Positions 32,071 to 43,170 are shown, counted from the first letter of the stretch. The stretch is DNA of 64,000 nt from Siphonodentalium dalli (GCA_032622095.1 CP136061.1:238750609-238814608); one strand, 5' to 3'. Notes: generated by a model not told the origin, from the sequence alone. A program made the numbers and translations.

Positions 32071-33190
32071 AGCCAGAATGAGGTTCCCAGAGGGTGAATT
32101 TAGTGACGCTATCCTACACAGCAGGCTAGCATAACCAAATACACCCTCTGAGAACCTTATTCCGCTTAGGCCTCATCTTCTGGGAAGTATCTAGAGTCTC
32201 AAGATCTCATTCTGCTTAGGCCTCATGATCCTCATCTTCTGGGAAGTATCTATAGTATCAAATTTACATTGTTGTTAGTTAAATTTCCCTTCTAGGAAGT
32301 TTCTGTATCCCTTAATTTGCAGAAGATAAAATTCATGATTGAGGTGCCCAATGGGTGAACATCACCAATTTCAACTGGGGAACTTCAATCTTATTCTAGG
32401 TCTTCCATAGCAGTTGAGGGCCTTATCATAATGAGGTCCCCAGAGGGTGAATTTAGTGATACTAGCCCGCTGTGCAGGATAGCCTCACTAAATTCACCCT
32501 CTGGGTACCTCATTCTGCAAATAACAGACAGACTATTTCAAAGCTTGATTCAAGGCTAGCATTACCAAATTCACCATTTGGGGACCTCATTCTGCTTAGG
32601 CCTCATCTTCTGGGAAGTATCTATAGTATCAAATTTACATTGTTGTTAGTTAAATTTCCCTTCTAGGAAGTTTCTATATCCCCTAATTTGCAGAAGATAA
32701 AATTCATAATTGAGGGGCCCAATGGGTGAACATCACCAACTTCAACTGGGGAAATTTAATTTTATTCTAGGTCTTCCATAGCAGTTGAGGACTTTATCAG
32801 AATGAGGTCCCCAGAGGGTGAATTTAGCGTCACTAAATTCACCCTCTGGGGACCTCACTCTGCAAATGACAGACACACTATCACACTATTTCAAGGCTTG
32901 TTGTATAATACATTGTGTTGCTTGAGGCCAGGCATACACAATGTAGGAACAGACACGCTTTTTGTGATGCTATCCGGCACAGCAGGCTAGCATCACCAAA
33001 TTCACCCTCTGACGACCTCATTCTGCTTAGGCCTCATCTTCTGGGAAGTATCTATAGTATCAAATTTACATTGTTGTTAGTTAAATTTCCCTTCTAGGAA
33101 GTTTCTATATCCCCTAATTTGCAGAAGATAAAATTCATAAATGAGGTGCCCAATGGGTGAATATCACCAACTTCAACTGGGGAACTTAAT
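32071..33190. mobile_element. hAT-H7 cluster, three tandem-like units
   Basis: The block GGGAAGTATCTATAGTATCA, AATTTACATTGTTGTTAGTT, CTTCTAGGAAG occurs at 32241, 32612 and 33043 (spacings 371 and 431 bp), nearly identical each time. Each is accompanied by AACTTCAATCTTATTCTAGG-type sequence and palindromic GAGGTCCCCAGAGGGTGAAT modules. TIR-like ends ACAGACAGACTATTTCAAAG (about 32524) and ACACTATTTCAAGGCTTG (about 32895) occur internally. This points to local duplication rather than separate insertions. Confidence 0.78.
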
Positions 33191-33720
33191 TTTTATCCTT
33201 ATCAGATTTGTGAAAATGGGATCACAAAGTCAAATAAGGGCAGACCAAGAGACTTAACTATTTCACTACGTAGTAATTCTTAAAATATGTTTGCAAGAAC
33301 TAGTTGGCTTATATAGAATGGAATGTTCTTACTTGACTGCAATTCAGATTTTTTTAATGGGGTCACCTGGTCAAATAGGGGCCAAGCGAAGGACAGTTTC
33401 CCTCTTAATATGCTTCCTTCACAAGGACCATCAGGTCTATTTGACTGATATTTATGATATGTATGAAGGGTTCTTTGGTGTCTGGGATTCAAATTTATTC
33501 AGATGGGGTCACCAGGTAAAAAGGGTGGGACCAGGGACATAACTATATGTCTCTATAGTAATTCTTAAAATGTCTTCTCAAGGGATTTTGGACTATTTAG
33601 CTTACATATAGTATGGAGGAATCAGGAAGATCCTTTAGTGACTGAGATACAGATTTGTTAAAATGAGGTCAACCTGTCAAGAAATGGCAGTCTATGGGGA
33701 GTTAACACTTTTGTGTCCAA
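33191..33720. repeat. more units of the 30.9-31.7 kb repeat
   Basis: TCAGATTTGTGAAAATGGGA, CAAATAGGGGCCAAGCGAAG, GTAATTCTTAAAATG and GGGGTCACCAGGT blocks continue the degenerate pattern of the region left of the hAT-H7 cluster. The cluster therefore probably landed inside that repeat. Confidence 0.7.
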
Positions 33721-34286
33721 TAAAATCATAGAAATACCAAATTCATTAAAACATCTACCTTGGAACCACCTGACTGATTGGTCTGACATACATGTATTGT
33801 GTTTTGGGTCCATGGATAATTGGGCTTCAAACATGTTTAAATGGTTTTAGAAAAAGGCGCTTGTGAGATTGGAAATTTCCAACAATTGAGAAAGTTTTAG
33901 GTGTCGGTTGTGAAATTCCAACCTAAGACTTGGGAGTCTGGATCCCGGTCGGGAGGGGACTTGTTGAGCTGGAGGAGGGGGGTGATCAGTAGTGTACAGT
34001 TGGCAATTTCAAGGTGGTTTTTTACCAAGCTACATACTTGAAGTCTCTCTAGCCACATATCCTGTTTAAATCTACTTCTTTTAAAGTGATTATGAAAAGT
34101 GCTCACTGTTTTGGTCTCCAGAGTACCAGTCTTATCAGTCTTTGCAGTCTGGTGAGCGACCCCACAGTCATTGACTGTCTTGTTATATATGTACTGCCAT
34201 TCTATTATTCTCAATGCTGGCGAATAATTCTGTCTTTTATTTTATAATTTTGATGCATTTGGGTATATAAGGTTGGAATTCTTGTG
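33721..34286. other. unique stretch, weak reverse frame
   Basis: A 105-codon frame on the minus strand (33897-34214) has no domain I recognise and no splice or promoter context. I leave it uncalled. Confidence 0.35.
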
Positions 34287-34659
34287 GGTGAATCTGAGAA
34301 CCAAATTCACCCTCTTGGGACCTCATTCTGCATGGCCTCATCTGCTATGGGAGACATAGGCTTCAGATTGAAGTTCCCAAATGGTGAATATTGTGATGCA
34401 ACCTCGATTATGCAATGTGTCGTCTGCCAATTTGGGGATATAGAGAAACTAAACTCAAAAAGAAATAGAATCTTTGTGAAGAAGTTTCTATAGAAATTTT
34501 ATAATAATCTTTCCAGAGAAGATGAGGCCTAAGCAGAATGCCCAGAGGGTGAATTTAGTGATGCTAGCCCGCTATGTTGGATAGCATCACTAAATTCACC
34601 CTCTTGGGACCTCATTCTGCAAATGACAGGCACCTACATGTAGCTTATTCTCAGGCTTG
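34287..34659. mobile_element. hAT-H8, left end missing
   Basis: It starts inside module 1 (CCAAATTCACCCTCTTGGGA). It includes GGCCTCATCTGCTATGGGAG, TTATGCAATGTGTCGTCTGC, GAAACTAAACTCAAAAAGAA and an intact module 2. It ends ATTCTCAGGCTTG. Confidence 0.78.
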
Positions 34660-34738
34660 TTTCCTCTTAGTGATGATTGTTTTACAAACTGTTATAATTT
34701 ATTCACATTTACCCACACTGCAAAGGCCTTGTGTCCCT

Positions 34739-35139
34739 TTAACCCTTTACCCAACAAACCGGCCAAAACCGGCCAAATAAAGCTTCAACAGCCTAAAATA
34801 TCTTCGGTCTGTCTCAATAGAACCATACAAATATGGATATCATTGGAACCGGCTCCTTGACCACATTGTGATAGTTACAGTTATGCCCTGTGCCAATGCA
34901 TTCTCTTATATATGCGAGTCGACCATAGGTCGCCTCGCATATATAAGAGAATGCATTGGCCTAAAAAAAATCTTTTTTTTAACACTTTTTACCATTTTTT
35001 CTTACATTCTTTAACAATTTTATAATTTTTAATGTGTTAAGCCAATGCATTCTCTTATATATGCGAGGCGACATATGGTCGACTCGCATATATAAGAGAA
35101 TGCATTGACACAGGGCCCTTCTGTTGGGTAAAGGGTTAA
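34739..35139 (+). mobile_element. PalA8, full-length TTAA MITE
   Basis: TTAA at 34739-34742 and 35136-35139. Core 1 is perfect. Core 2 has GACATATGG for GACCTATGG and is followed by GCATTGACACAGGG. Confidence 0.93.
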
Positions 35140-35789
35140 CATAGAAATATATTACCCAAGTTATTTTTTTCATTGTTTTAAAGTTCCCACAGTTTTGAAT
35201 AGGCCATAGCCAAAGTGGAGATATCGCGATGCTCTAGGTACATGTAATTAAGTACATTGGAAATTTATATGACAGAACAAACCACTCTTTAGACTTCATG
35301 TCTGTCTTGTGACCCTTGTGAGAGAGAAAAAAGGTAATTTGTTTACACATATACAAGTTTTACCTGACAAGGGTGTTACATGTATAGTACTATTTTGGGC
35401 CTTTTTTTTTTAATATATGCGTTTTATCTCAGTCAGTCAAATAAAAAGAAATATTTTACCTTTAATCCTGAAATTGGTTTTATACTGACCCATGGTTTAA
35501 AGTGATGTGAAGTATATTACATTGGAGTGTTCTGAATTTTTCTTTTGGTCCAGAGGTCAGGGTTTTTTTTAGGCAACAACAGGCCGAAAATGGGCCCCGA
35601 TTCTCAATGGGAATTACATGTAGTCAGGTTTATTCCCAATTCCTGACTATGAAATTCCCAATTCACAGAAGCTAGGCTCTAGTTTCTGAACCAACGATAG
35701 GACTTCCCATTTAATTTTGTTCCCTGAAAATGTTTTTTTTGGGTGACTCTTAAAATAGCTGGTGTCCTTCTGTAAGTCCATGCAGTAAG
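35140..35789. other. unique stretch with a K-terminus-like fragment
   Basis: TTTAAAGTGATGTGAAGTAT at about 35498 resembles the K/satellite terminus TTAAAGTGATGTGAAACACT. Otherwise no feature is recognised. Confidence 0.4.
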
Positions 35790-36130
35790 TTTCCGAATGA
35801 GAACTTTATTTTGGGCTATCGGATCAAAACTAAATTTGGTGTGTGAGTTTATCAGCTCAAATGACAGGTCGAGTTCGAATACTGGTTCGGTCCGCCATTT
35901 TTGCCAGAGCTATATGGCTTCTGTTGAACTTAGAATCTGTCAATCCTTGCATCCGTTCAGAAAGTTTCCAGATGATAACTTTATTTTGGGTTATCGCATC
36001 GAAACCAAATTTGGTATGAGAGTTTATGAGCTAAAAATACAGGTCAAGTTCGAATATGGGTTCGGTCCACCTATGACGTTATTGGGAGTTATGGCCCCTT
36101 TGCGACTTAGAATAGTTGTTTTGAGGTTTC
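35790..36130. repeat. two ~165-bp tandem units
   Basis: GATAACTTTATTTTGGGTTA, TCGCATCGAAACC, AAATTTGGTATGAGAGTTTA and AGGTCAAGTTCGAATATGGG in unit 2 correspond to GAGAACTTTATTTTGGGCTA, AAATTTGGTGTGTGAGTTTA and AGGTCGAGTTCGAATACTGG in unit 1. The 128-codon frame across both units is explained by the repeat. Confidence 0.8.
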
Positions 36131-36155
36131 CAGATACATTAGCTTTAGTTTTAGA

Positions 36156-36250
36156 TCATGCCATGAATCTCTACTCCAGCTGACGCCCGTAGAGATCATA
36201 TTCCACCAGTACAAAACCCGGGAACTTTTTTGACAGGGAACCGTATAAAG
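36156..36250. repeat. dispersed repeat L, copy 2
   Basis: ATGCCATGAATCTCTACTCC, TAGAGATCATATTCCACCAG, TACAAAACCCGGGAACTTTT and GACAGGGAA parallel 18984-19090. Confidence 0.6.
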
Positions 36251-36279
36251 TCGAAAAAATAACGCGGGGAATGTATTTC

Positions 36280-36662
36280 TTTGTTCATACCTGTTGCTTA
36301 ATGATTTATTCATCGGTACGTGAAGTTCCCAGCTCGAGATTACATTGTTTACGTGACTTTTGAGACCCGATTCCGCGATAAATATTTATTTTATTCCCTG
36401 CTCACGAAATTTATTATCTTAAGCGACGAAATGCGGAAGCAATTCTGGGTCAAGCTCCCCCTGCGTAACACTCACGCTGAATTAATAGACAATCCAATGT
36501 GACGGTTGTCTCTGTTATCGGGGATACCGCGGGCCGTAGGATACCAGTTTCTTCACAAAGGAAACAGATACAAACAAATCATGCACGAAACAATGTTTTT
36601 ATTCCAAATCAATGGCAATATACAGTAGATATATAATGTGTATTAATCCAGTGTGAGTGTTA

Positions 36663-36702
<40 letters not shown>

Positions 36703-36935
36703 CTTGACCAGTTAAAACGAAACCGATTGCGGGAAGTTACGGTATACTTTTGGCCATCGACCAATCAGAGTTGCTTCCGCGTTTGGTCGCTTAATAAGAT
36801 AATAAATTTCGTGACAGGGAATAAAATAAATATTTATCGCGGAATTGGGTCTCAAAAGTCACGTAAACAATGTAATCTCGAGCTGGGAACTTCACGTACT
36901 GATGAATAAATCATTAAGCAGCAGGTATGAACAAA
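36280..36935. repeat. 656-bp inverted repeat around a 39-G run
   Basis: The left arm from TTTGTTCATACCTGTTGCTT to about 36442 is mirrored by the right arm (about 36770-36935) ending AGCAGGTATGAACAAA. The arms pair over about 155 bp with few mismatches (TACGTGAAGTTCCCAGCTCG, GATAAATATTTATTTTATTC, TTGCTTCCGCG). The middle holds 39 consecutive G (36664-36702). No target duplication is obvious. It may be a TE with long inverted repeats, class unknown. Confidence 0.85.
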
Positions 36936-36939
36936 CGGA

Positions 36940-37455
36940 TATATTTACCGGAGTTATTGGACTTTGTTTATTATTTTTGTCGAATTTACCAAATAGCAAA
37001 TAGACAACATCACAGGGCTCATTTCCACAAATCTCAACGGATTTCAAAGATATTTGGGATATGAGTTCACTTGACCAGTATCCGGCCGGATATTTTAAGC
37101 GGACTTTGCACGACGTCACAGGGCTCATTTCCACAAATGTCAATGGATTTCAATAATTTTTGTATTATGAGTTCACATGACTAGTATCTAGAACGAGTTC
37201 GCAAACCAGGTCCGGCAGGATATTTTCAGCAGAGTTATTGGACTTTGTTTTTGTGTGCAAATGGACGACGTCACAGGGCTCATTTCCACAAATGTCAACG
37301 GATTTCAAAGATTTTTGGTATATGAGTTCACATGACCAGTATCTAGAACGAGTTCGCAAACCAGGTCCGGCCGGATATATTCAGCAGAGTTATTTGACTT
37401 TGTTTATTGGTATATTCATTCCCATGACCATGCAGTACCTAAAATGAGTTCGCAA
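36940..37455. repeat. tandem array of ~105-160-bp units
   Basis: CAGGGCTCATTTCCACAAAT occurs at about 37013, 37118 and 37274, and GAGTTCACATGACCAGTATC-type sequence follows each. GAACGAGTTCGCAAACCAGG and AGTTATTGGACTTTGTTT appear in most units. The array abuts the right arm of the 36280-36935 inverted repeat. Confidence 0.85.
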
Positions 37456-37724
37456 GCTAGGCTTTTTGACAAAATCCCACCTCTTGTTTAGCACATACTG
37501 AGAACGCAAACATTATTGAGAATGCACTTCCCCAACTGCACATTTCGGCGGGGGATACCGCCGTCTGCGACTGCTTGTTATTTTTATGATGATTTTTAAA
37601 GCCTTGCTATAATCCCAATTATAAGCCTATATGACCTAAAATTTCCCAATAGAAATGATCCGGAACTCTTTCCGAATATGGGGTAGATAAACCCTGATGG
37701 TGCTTCAGGATATGATGTCAGCTT

Positions 37725-38038
37725 CTAACCCTTTCTATACTAAATGGTTTCTTCCATTCAGTTATAAAAGTATACATTGGAAGTGTCTATTATTCATCTG
37801 GATGGGTGGGGGGGGGGGGGGAGTTTGCCAAAAATAAGCGGACAACAAATAATAAAAGTGCAGGATGTTATATTTCAAGACGTCAGAATTTAACATGCGA
37901 AAAGATAAAATAGGTGCAGAAGGATTAATATTTCATTGGAGGGAAATGTTCTGATAATATAAGTTCAACAAACGACAATATCTGAACATTTCCTGTGAGA
38001 ACTACTCGTCGATGAATATTTAGTATATAAAGGGCTAA
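37725..38038 (+). mobile_element. E3, TTAA-type MITE
   Basis: It starts CTAACCCTTTCTATACTAAA and ends GTATATAAAGGGCTAA; both targets have one change from TTAA. It holds AGTTATAAAAGTATACATTG, a G run at 37809-37821 and ATTGGAGGGAAATGTT. It is longer than E1 because of extra interior sequence around 37855-37910. Confidence 0.78.
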
Positions 38039-38062
38039 TAGTCGAGAATGTTTTAAGGTCAT

Positions 38063-38533
38063 TTAACCCTTTCATGACGGCAGCTGCTCTGCTGCAGCAT
38101 GAAAGATCAGTGCATTCACTTATATATGGGAGCCTCGCATATATATATATTTAAGAGAATGCACTGGCTTACATGTACAGTAATGCTCTAAGTAATCGAC
38201 TTCTTAACCACAGAGGAATTATGGGTAACTTTTCAGGATTTAGTCTGAAATATGGATTGTTGCCATTCATCGGAAAGCTCTCGGCGAGAGCTTTCCGATG
38301 AATGGCAACAATCCATATTTCAGACTAAATCCTGAAAAGTTACCCATAATTCCTCTGTGGTTAAGAAGTCGATTACTTAGAGCATTACTGTACAAGGTCA
38401 AAGTAAATAATGTTAGGCCAATGCATTCTCTTATATATGCATGGCACCCTTTGGGAGACTCGCATATATAAGAGAATGCATTGGCACAGGGTTTTCGCAC
38501 AATTTCAGGAGGCTCCAGTCATGGAAGGGTTAA
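38063..38533 (+). mobile_element. PalC3, interrupted by Mar-B11
   Basis: It opens TTAACCCTTTCATGACGGCA and closes AGTCATGGAAGGGTTAA. Hairpin core 1 ends CACTGGCTTACA, where Mar-B11 begins. The element resumes AAGGTCAAAGTAAATAATGT and core 2. The intact sequence in other PalC copies reads GGCTTACAAGGTCAAGG. Confidence 0.88.
38176..38392. mobile_element. Mar-B11, full-length, nested in PalC3
   Basis: TACAGTAATGCTCTAAGTAA and TTACTTAGAGCATTACTGTA are the termini. The arms pair perfectly by eye, with matching private changes on both arms (CACAGAGGAATT/AATTCCTCTGTG and AGTCTGAAATATGGATTG). This means one arm was copied from the other after mutation. Confidence 0.93.
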
Positions 38534-38938
38534 AGGTCATTAAAGTTTGTGCCTTCTGAGTGTTAAAATGATAAATACCCAGACCACCCTATGAAACATA
38601 TAAAGATAATGATTACATCCTCGATGCTCTAGGGTCCGTGTGATTGATCACAACCATTTAGCTTTCACATTTGACACAATAAAACCACAATGACATCCGG
38701 TGTTGCAAACAATTGAGGTAGTTAGGTGCTCTACCATCACTTAAGATAATTTTCAACCTAGTGTTCAAACCAGCTTGCGAACCAGTTATAATGTTTTGTC
38801 AGGATAAGAAACCAAACTTTAGGGTCCAGTGTTAAATATGCCCACAGGAAGTCACATGTATTGCATAAAGACATACAATGTAACCCAGCAGTAGGAGAAA
38901 CTACACCATTAATAGAGACATCTGTTAAAAAGTTATTC
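38534..38938. other. unique stretch, no gene seen
   Basis: No gene or repeat recognised. Confidence 0.4.
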
Positions 38939-39211
38939 TTAACTCTTTCATGGCGGGACCTGTGCTGGTGCAGCATTAAAGAACATGTGCCAGTGCATTC
39001 TCTTATTATATATGTGAGTCTCCCATATGGAGCCTCGCATATATAATAGACTGCACTGGCTTACATGGTCAAAGTAATATTGTTAGGCCAATTTATTCTC
39101 TTATATATGCAAGGTTCCCTATGGGGAAACTCGCATATATAAGAGAATGCATAATTGCATGGTACAGGGCATTCGAAAAATTTCAGGAAGCTCCAGTCAT
39201 GGAAGGGTTAA
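38939..39211 (+). mobile_element. PalC4, TTAA MITE
   Basis: TTAACTCTTTCATGGCGGGA to TCATGGAAGGGTTAA. Core 1 is flanked by CCAGTGCATTC and GCACTGGC. Core 2 carries an insertion, so that it reads GCATAATTGCATGG. Confidence 0.86.
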
Positions 39212-39373
39212 GTATTATGAAATGGTGGGGAATTCAGTTTTTCAAAGGGCAACTCGGACTGAACCAACTTATTTTCAACAATTCATTATATCATTCGTAT
39301 ATGTAGATTACTGGCAGTGTTTCTTATATAATTCTTGGTGAAATAATTGTGCTTGCAGTTTTCAGCAATATGA

Positions 39374-39591
39374 ATGTGCATTCTCTTATACATGTATATG
39401 CGAGTCTTCCATAGGGAGCCTCGCATATATAAGAGAATGCACTGGCTTACAAGGACAAGGTAAATATTGTTAGACCAATGCATTCTCTTATATATGCGAG
39501 GCTCTCTATGGGAGACATGCACATATATACGAGAATGCATTGGCACAGGGTTTTTTTTTATTTCAGGAAGCTCCAGTCATGGAAGGGTTAA
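39374..39591 (+). mobile_element. PalC5, left end missing
   Basis: It begins within core 1 (GAATGTGCATTCTCTTATAC). It keeps the AAGGACAAGGTAAATATTGT spacer and core 2, and ends AGTCATGGAAGGGTTAA. Confidence 0.82.
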
Positions 39592-40260
39592 TTAGACAAT
39601 TGGCACCAGAATGGCTAGATGTGTATTAATATCATAAATGACACATATACTATCAGCATACTATTAAAGATACATAATCCGAATTATTGCTCCCAAATTA
39701 CTATTTCTTTGGATTCAAGGGGTAAAAAAATATTTGATTCGAGTCGAGGAACCCACTCATCAAAGCTCAGAGTGATCAGATATAAAAAAAATTAATTTGA
39801 TATTTCTTGAGATATGTAATTTTTGGCGGCCTGGAAATTATTCGTCAAACTGACGGTATCAGACCAAATTGCAGATAAAGATGGATAACTCTAAAATCAT
39901 GTGACTTTGGTTGTTAGATATTTGACAATCCGTCCAATTTTCGTTGAACAAAATGTTGATAAATAACACGTTTTGTACAATTTTTATACTACAGTTGACT
40001 AGTTTGCATTATTTTTGGGCAATTAATCGACTCTGATAACTGAAGCGGCATTTCAAAAAAATGTTGTTGGAATCTGATGATATGGGGACCATTAAATCGG
40101 ATTGAGTACCTTTAATTTTAATATATAGATAATGCATGCCTTGGAGTTGACTATACATGAAAATGCCAAAAGAGCAATAGTCCATGAGCCGACACGATGT
40201 GCATTCTTTATTATATTATATCGTCAACACTGGTGTAAATTCTCACACAGTATCTGCGCA
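39592..40260. other. unique AT-rich stretch, no gene seen
   Basis: No recognisable gene, repeat or splice-bounded frame. Confidence 0.4.
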
Positions 40261-40900
40261 GCCAATCAGAACATGATAATTTAGTCACATGAGATATAAT
40301 ATTAGGCGATATTATATCCGCCCCATACTGGATGTCACATCCCTGACAGCCATAATTATGAGGATCTTGCCAATTACTGAGACACTCGAGAGGGTATAGA
40401 TAGATACATCTATCTGTTAACCCTTTACCCAACAAACCGGCCAAAACCGGCCAAATAAAGCTTCAAAAGCCTAAAATATCTTCGGTCTGTCTCAATAGAA
40501 CCATACAAATATGGATATCATTGGAACCGGCTCCTTGACCACATTGTGATAGTTACAGTTAGCCCTGTGCCAATGCATTCTCTTATATATGCGAGTCGAC
40601 CATAGGTCGCCTCGCCTCGCATATATAAGAGAATGCATTGGCCTAAAAAAAATCTTTTTTTAACACTTTTTACCATTTTTTCTTACATTCTTTAACAATT
40701 TTATATTTTTAATGTGTTAAGCCAATGCATTCTCTTATATATGCGAGGCGACCTATGGTCGACTCGCATATATAAGAGAATGCATTGGCACAGGGCCGTT
40801 CTGTTGGGTAAAGGGTTAATAGTCACAAATGGCATTGCATGACCCACATTCAGTTTATGATTGGTATGATATCCTCCATAATCCACCTTTCCGAAGCCTT
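40261..40900. repeat. local duplication, copy 1, interrupted by PalA9
   Basis: CATCCCTGACAG, GAGGATCTTG, GAGACACTCGAGAGGG, then PalA9, then TCACAAATGGCATTGCATGA and ATTCAGTTTATGAT match 42252-42475 in order. Copy 2 has no PalA at the equivalent point. Confidence 0.72.
40417..40819 (+). mobile_element. PalA9, full-length TTAA MITE
   Basis: TTAA at 40417-40420 and 40816-40819. Core 1 has an extra CTCGC (GGTCGCCTCGCCTCGC). The segment before core 1 reads GTTAGCCC, lacking AT as in PalA15. Confidence 0.93.
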
Positions 40901-41310
40901 AGTTAAAATCAGCCAGAGCCATTATACAGATATATGTCCCGATTTGGTGCAAGAAAACCAAGAAATATATATTACGCATTTGTAACCGTGTTCCAGTTGG
41001 AGTTATTCTCTGGTAAGCATTTGTAACTTTGTGACAAAAAACATGTGGGATGTTTTAAATGACTATATTTAGTTGGAATTATTCTCTAGTAAGCAAATGT
41101 AACTTTGTGACAAAGAACATGTCGGATTTTTTAAAAGACTTCCAAATGTAACTCCAAATGCCAAAAGCAAATTACGAAGCTGTTGTAACCGGGTTCCTGG
41201 TTGGAGCTAACACACAAGCAACGTTCAGAAAACGTTTGTAACCACAGTAAACATTGAGTTGATATGTAAAAAAAAACACAGCGTATTTGCAACCCAGTAA
41301 CCAGTTACAA
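40820..41310. other. unique stretch with a ~75-bp tandem duplication
   Basis: AGTTGGAGTTATTCTCTGGT, AAGCATTTGTAACTTTGTGA and CAAAAAACATGT at about 40996 repeats at about 41071 as AGTTGGAATTATTCTCTAGT and so on. TAACCGGGTTCCTGGTTGGA nearby is a further diverged piece. No gene seen. Confidence 0.55.
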
Positions 41311-41328
41311 ATGTGTCATATTTGGAAC

Positions 41329-41575
41329 TTCTGTCTGTATGTATGTATGTATGTATGTATGTGTGTTATAGACTTGAAAAATGCACGACCGATCCTACTC
41401 GTATTTGGTACTGATTTCTGGACCTCAACCGATCCAACTCAAATTTGGTATGTCGGCCTACTTTGATCCCGGGAACAATATGGCCGGGTCCAATTTCATG
41501 TGAAACTGTGTCCTTGACCTCTCGATCACAAAGAAATCCCTAAATAGCCCAGACGAAGTCGGGCACATCAGCTAG
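41329..41575 (+). mobile_element. Helitron-type 3' end fragment
   Basis: A (GTAT)n microsatellite (about 41336-41361) leads into GATCCTACTCGTATTTGGTA, CCAACTCAAATTTGGTATG and the terminal hairpin GCCCAGACGAAGTCGGGC, ten bases before CTAG with T following. A hairpin close to CTRR and T is the Helitron 3' signature. No 5' TC end could be placed. Confidence 0.6.
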
Positions 41576-41606
41576 TTGTTCTATATTTTCTGAAATGTCA
41601 GAAAGC

Positions 41607-41754
41607 TACAGTAATGCCCTAAGTAATCAACCCCTTAACCACAGCAGAATTATGGGTAACTTTTCAGGATTTAGTCAGAAATATGGCTTGTTGTCATTCA
41701 TCAGAAAGCTCTCACTGAGAGCTTTCCATTGAACAGCAACAAGCCATATTTATA
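41607..41754 (+). mobile_element. Mar-B12, right arm truncated
   Basis: TACAGTAATGCCCTAAGTAA through TCAGAAAGCTCTCACTGAGA to CAACAAGCCATATTTATATC, where the similarity ends. Confidence 0.78.
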
Positions 41755-41850
41755 TCATAGTAAGCCAAAAATATTTGATACATGTAGCTCAGTCACTAGC
41801 TATCTGTATCGGTTGAGTTATTTATATAGGCAAAGACTCACATCGATGCA

Positions 41851-42251
41851 TTAACCCTTTACCCAACAGAACGACCCTGTGCCAATGCATTCTCTTATAT
41901 ATGCGAGTCGACCATAGGTCGCCTCGCATATATAAGAGAATGCATTGGCTTAACACATTAAAAATTATAAAATTGTGAAAGAATGTAGGAAAAAAAGGTA
42001 AAAAGTGTTAAAAAAAGATTTTTTTTTAGGCCAATGCATTCTCTTATATATGCGAGGCGACCTATGGTCGACTCGCATATATAAGAGAATGCATTGGCAC
42101 TGGGCATAACTGTAACCATCACAATGTGGTCAATGAGCCGGTTCCAATGATATCCATATTTGTATGGTTTTATTGAGACAGACCCAAGATATTTTAGGCT
42201 GTTGAAGCTTTATTTGGGCGTTTTTGGCCGGTTTGTTGGGTAAAGGGTTAA
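41851..42251 (-). mobile_element. PalA10, full-length TTAA MITE
   Basis: TTAA at 41851-41854 and 42248-42251. Slightly more diverged than most copies (GAACGACCCTG, TGTGAAAGAATGTAGG, TGGGCGTTTTTGG). Both cores intact. Confidence 0.92.
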
Positions 42252-42475
42252 GACATTTTCGGGCAAATTATGACCTAGTTTCCTGGCCCTTTATTAGGCC
42301 ATATGATAATCCGTCCCGGAATGTCGCATCCCTGACAGATATACTGATGGGGATCTTGTGGCTGCCAATCATAAGACACTCAAGAGGGGAGATATATCCA
42401 TTTGCCACTCACAAATGGCATTGACCTATATTCAGTTCATGATAACCATATCCTTATATAGGTCGATAGACTTGA
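42252..42475. repeat. local duplication, copy 2
   Basis: Parallel to 40261-40900: CGCATCCCTGACAG, GGGGATCTTGTGG, AAGACACTCAAGAGGGGAG, CTCACAAATGGCATTGACC and ATTCAGTTCATGAT. Uninterrupted where PalA9 sits in copy 1. Confidence 0.72.
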
Positions 42476-42676
42476 CACCAGTCCTGACAACACCCATATT
42501 TGGGAGCCCCCTTTAGGGAGGTTTACATCAGGCAGGTACTTAGTACTACTTACCCCAGATTCTGATTGAAGGTTAATCCGATAAAATAAATTACACTTGT
42601 AATCTAAAAGTCTTACATTGGAAGGGCTTAGATGCTATGAGTCTTAAGAATCAGGTTCAAGTCTGAGTACATGTAT

Positions 42677-43122
42677 AAGGTGCCTGTCATTTGCAGAATG
42701 AGGTCCCCAGAGGGTGAATTTAGCTACGCTATCCTGCATAGCAGGCTAGCATCACCAAATTCTCCTTCTGCGGACCTCATTCTGCATGGCCTCATCTGCT
42801 ATGGGAGACATAGACTCAGATGGAAGTTCCCAAATAGTGAATATTGTGATGTACACCCATTGGCAACCTCGATTATGCAATGTGTCGGTTGCCAGTTTGG
42901 GATATAGAGAAACTAAACTAAAAAAGAAATAGAATCTATGTGAAGAAGTTTCTATAGAAATTTTATAATAGAGATACTTACCAGAGAAAATGAGGCCTAA
43001 GCAGAATGAGGTCCCCAGGGGGAGAATTTAGTGATGCTATCCCGCAATGCAGGTTTGCATCACTATATTCACTCTCTGGGCACCTCATTCTGCAAATGAC
43101 AGGCACACTATAATCAGGCTTG
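42677..43122. mobile_element. hAT-H9, nearly complete
   Basis: It runs from AAGGTGCCTGTCATTTGCAG through both palindromic modules and the GAGAAACTAAACTAAAAAAG segment to GGCACACTATAATCAGGCTT plus G. The extreme left terminus is lost and no 8-bp duplication is clear. Confidence 0.82.
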
Positions 43123-43170
43123 ATGGGGTTAGGCCAAAGAAAAAAATATTTGTAATTGGGGTTTCCCTAC

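Noticed and set aside
32472-33097. Frames with RMRSPEGEFSDA or LASPNSPSGDLILLRPH
   Set aside because: Translation of the hAT-H palindromic modules, not a protein family.
33897-34214. 105-codon minus-strand frame
   Set aside because: No recognisable domain or promoter/splice context; kept only as a note.
35797-36183. 128-codon frame with repeated FRKFPDDNFILGYRIETKFG
   Set aside because: Explained by two tandem copies of a dispersed repeat.
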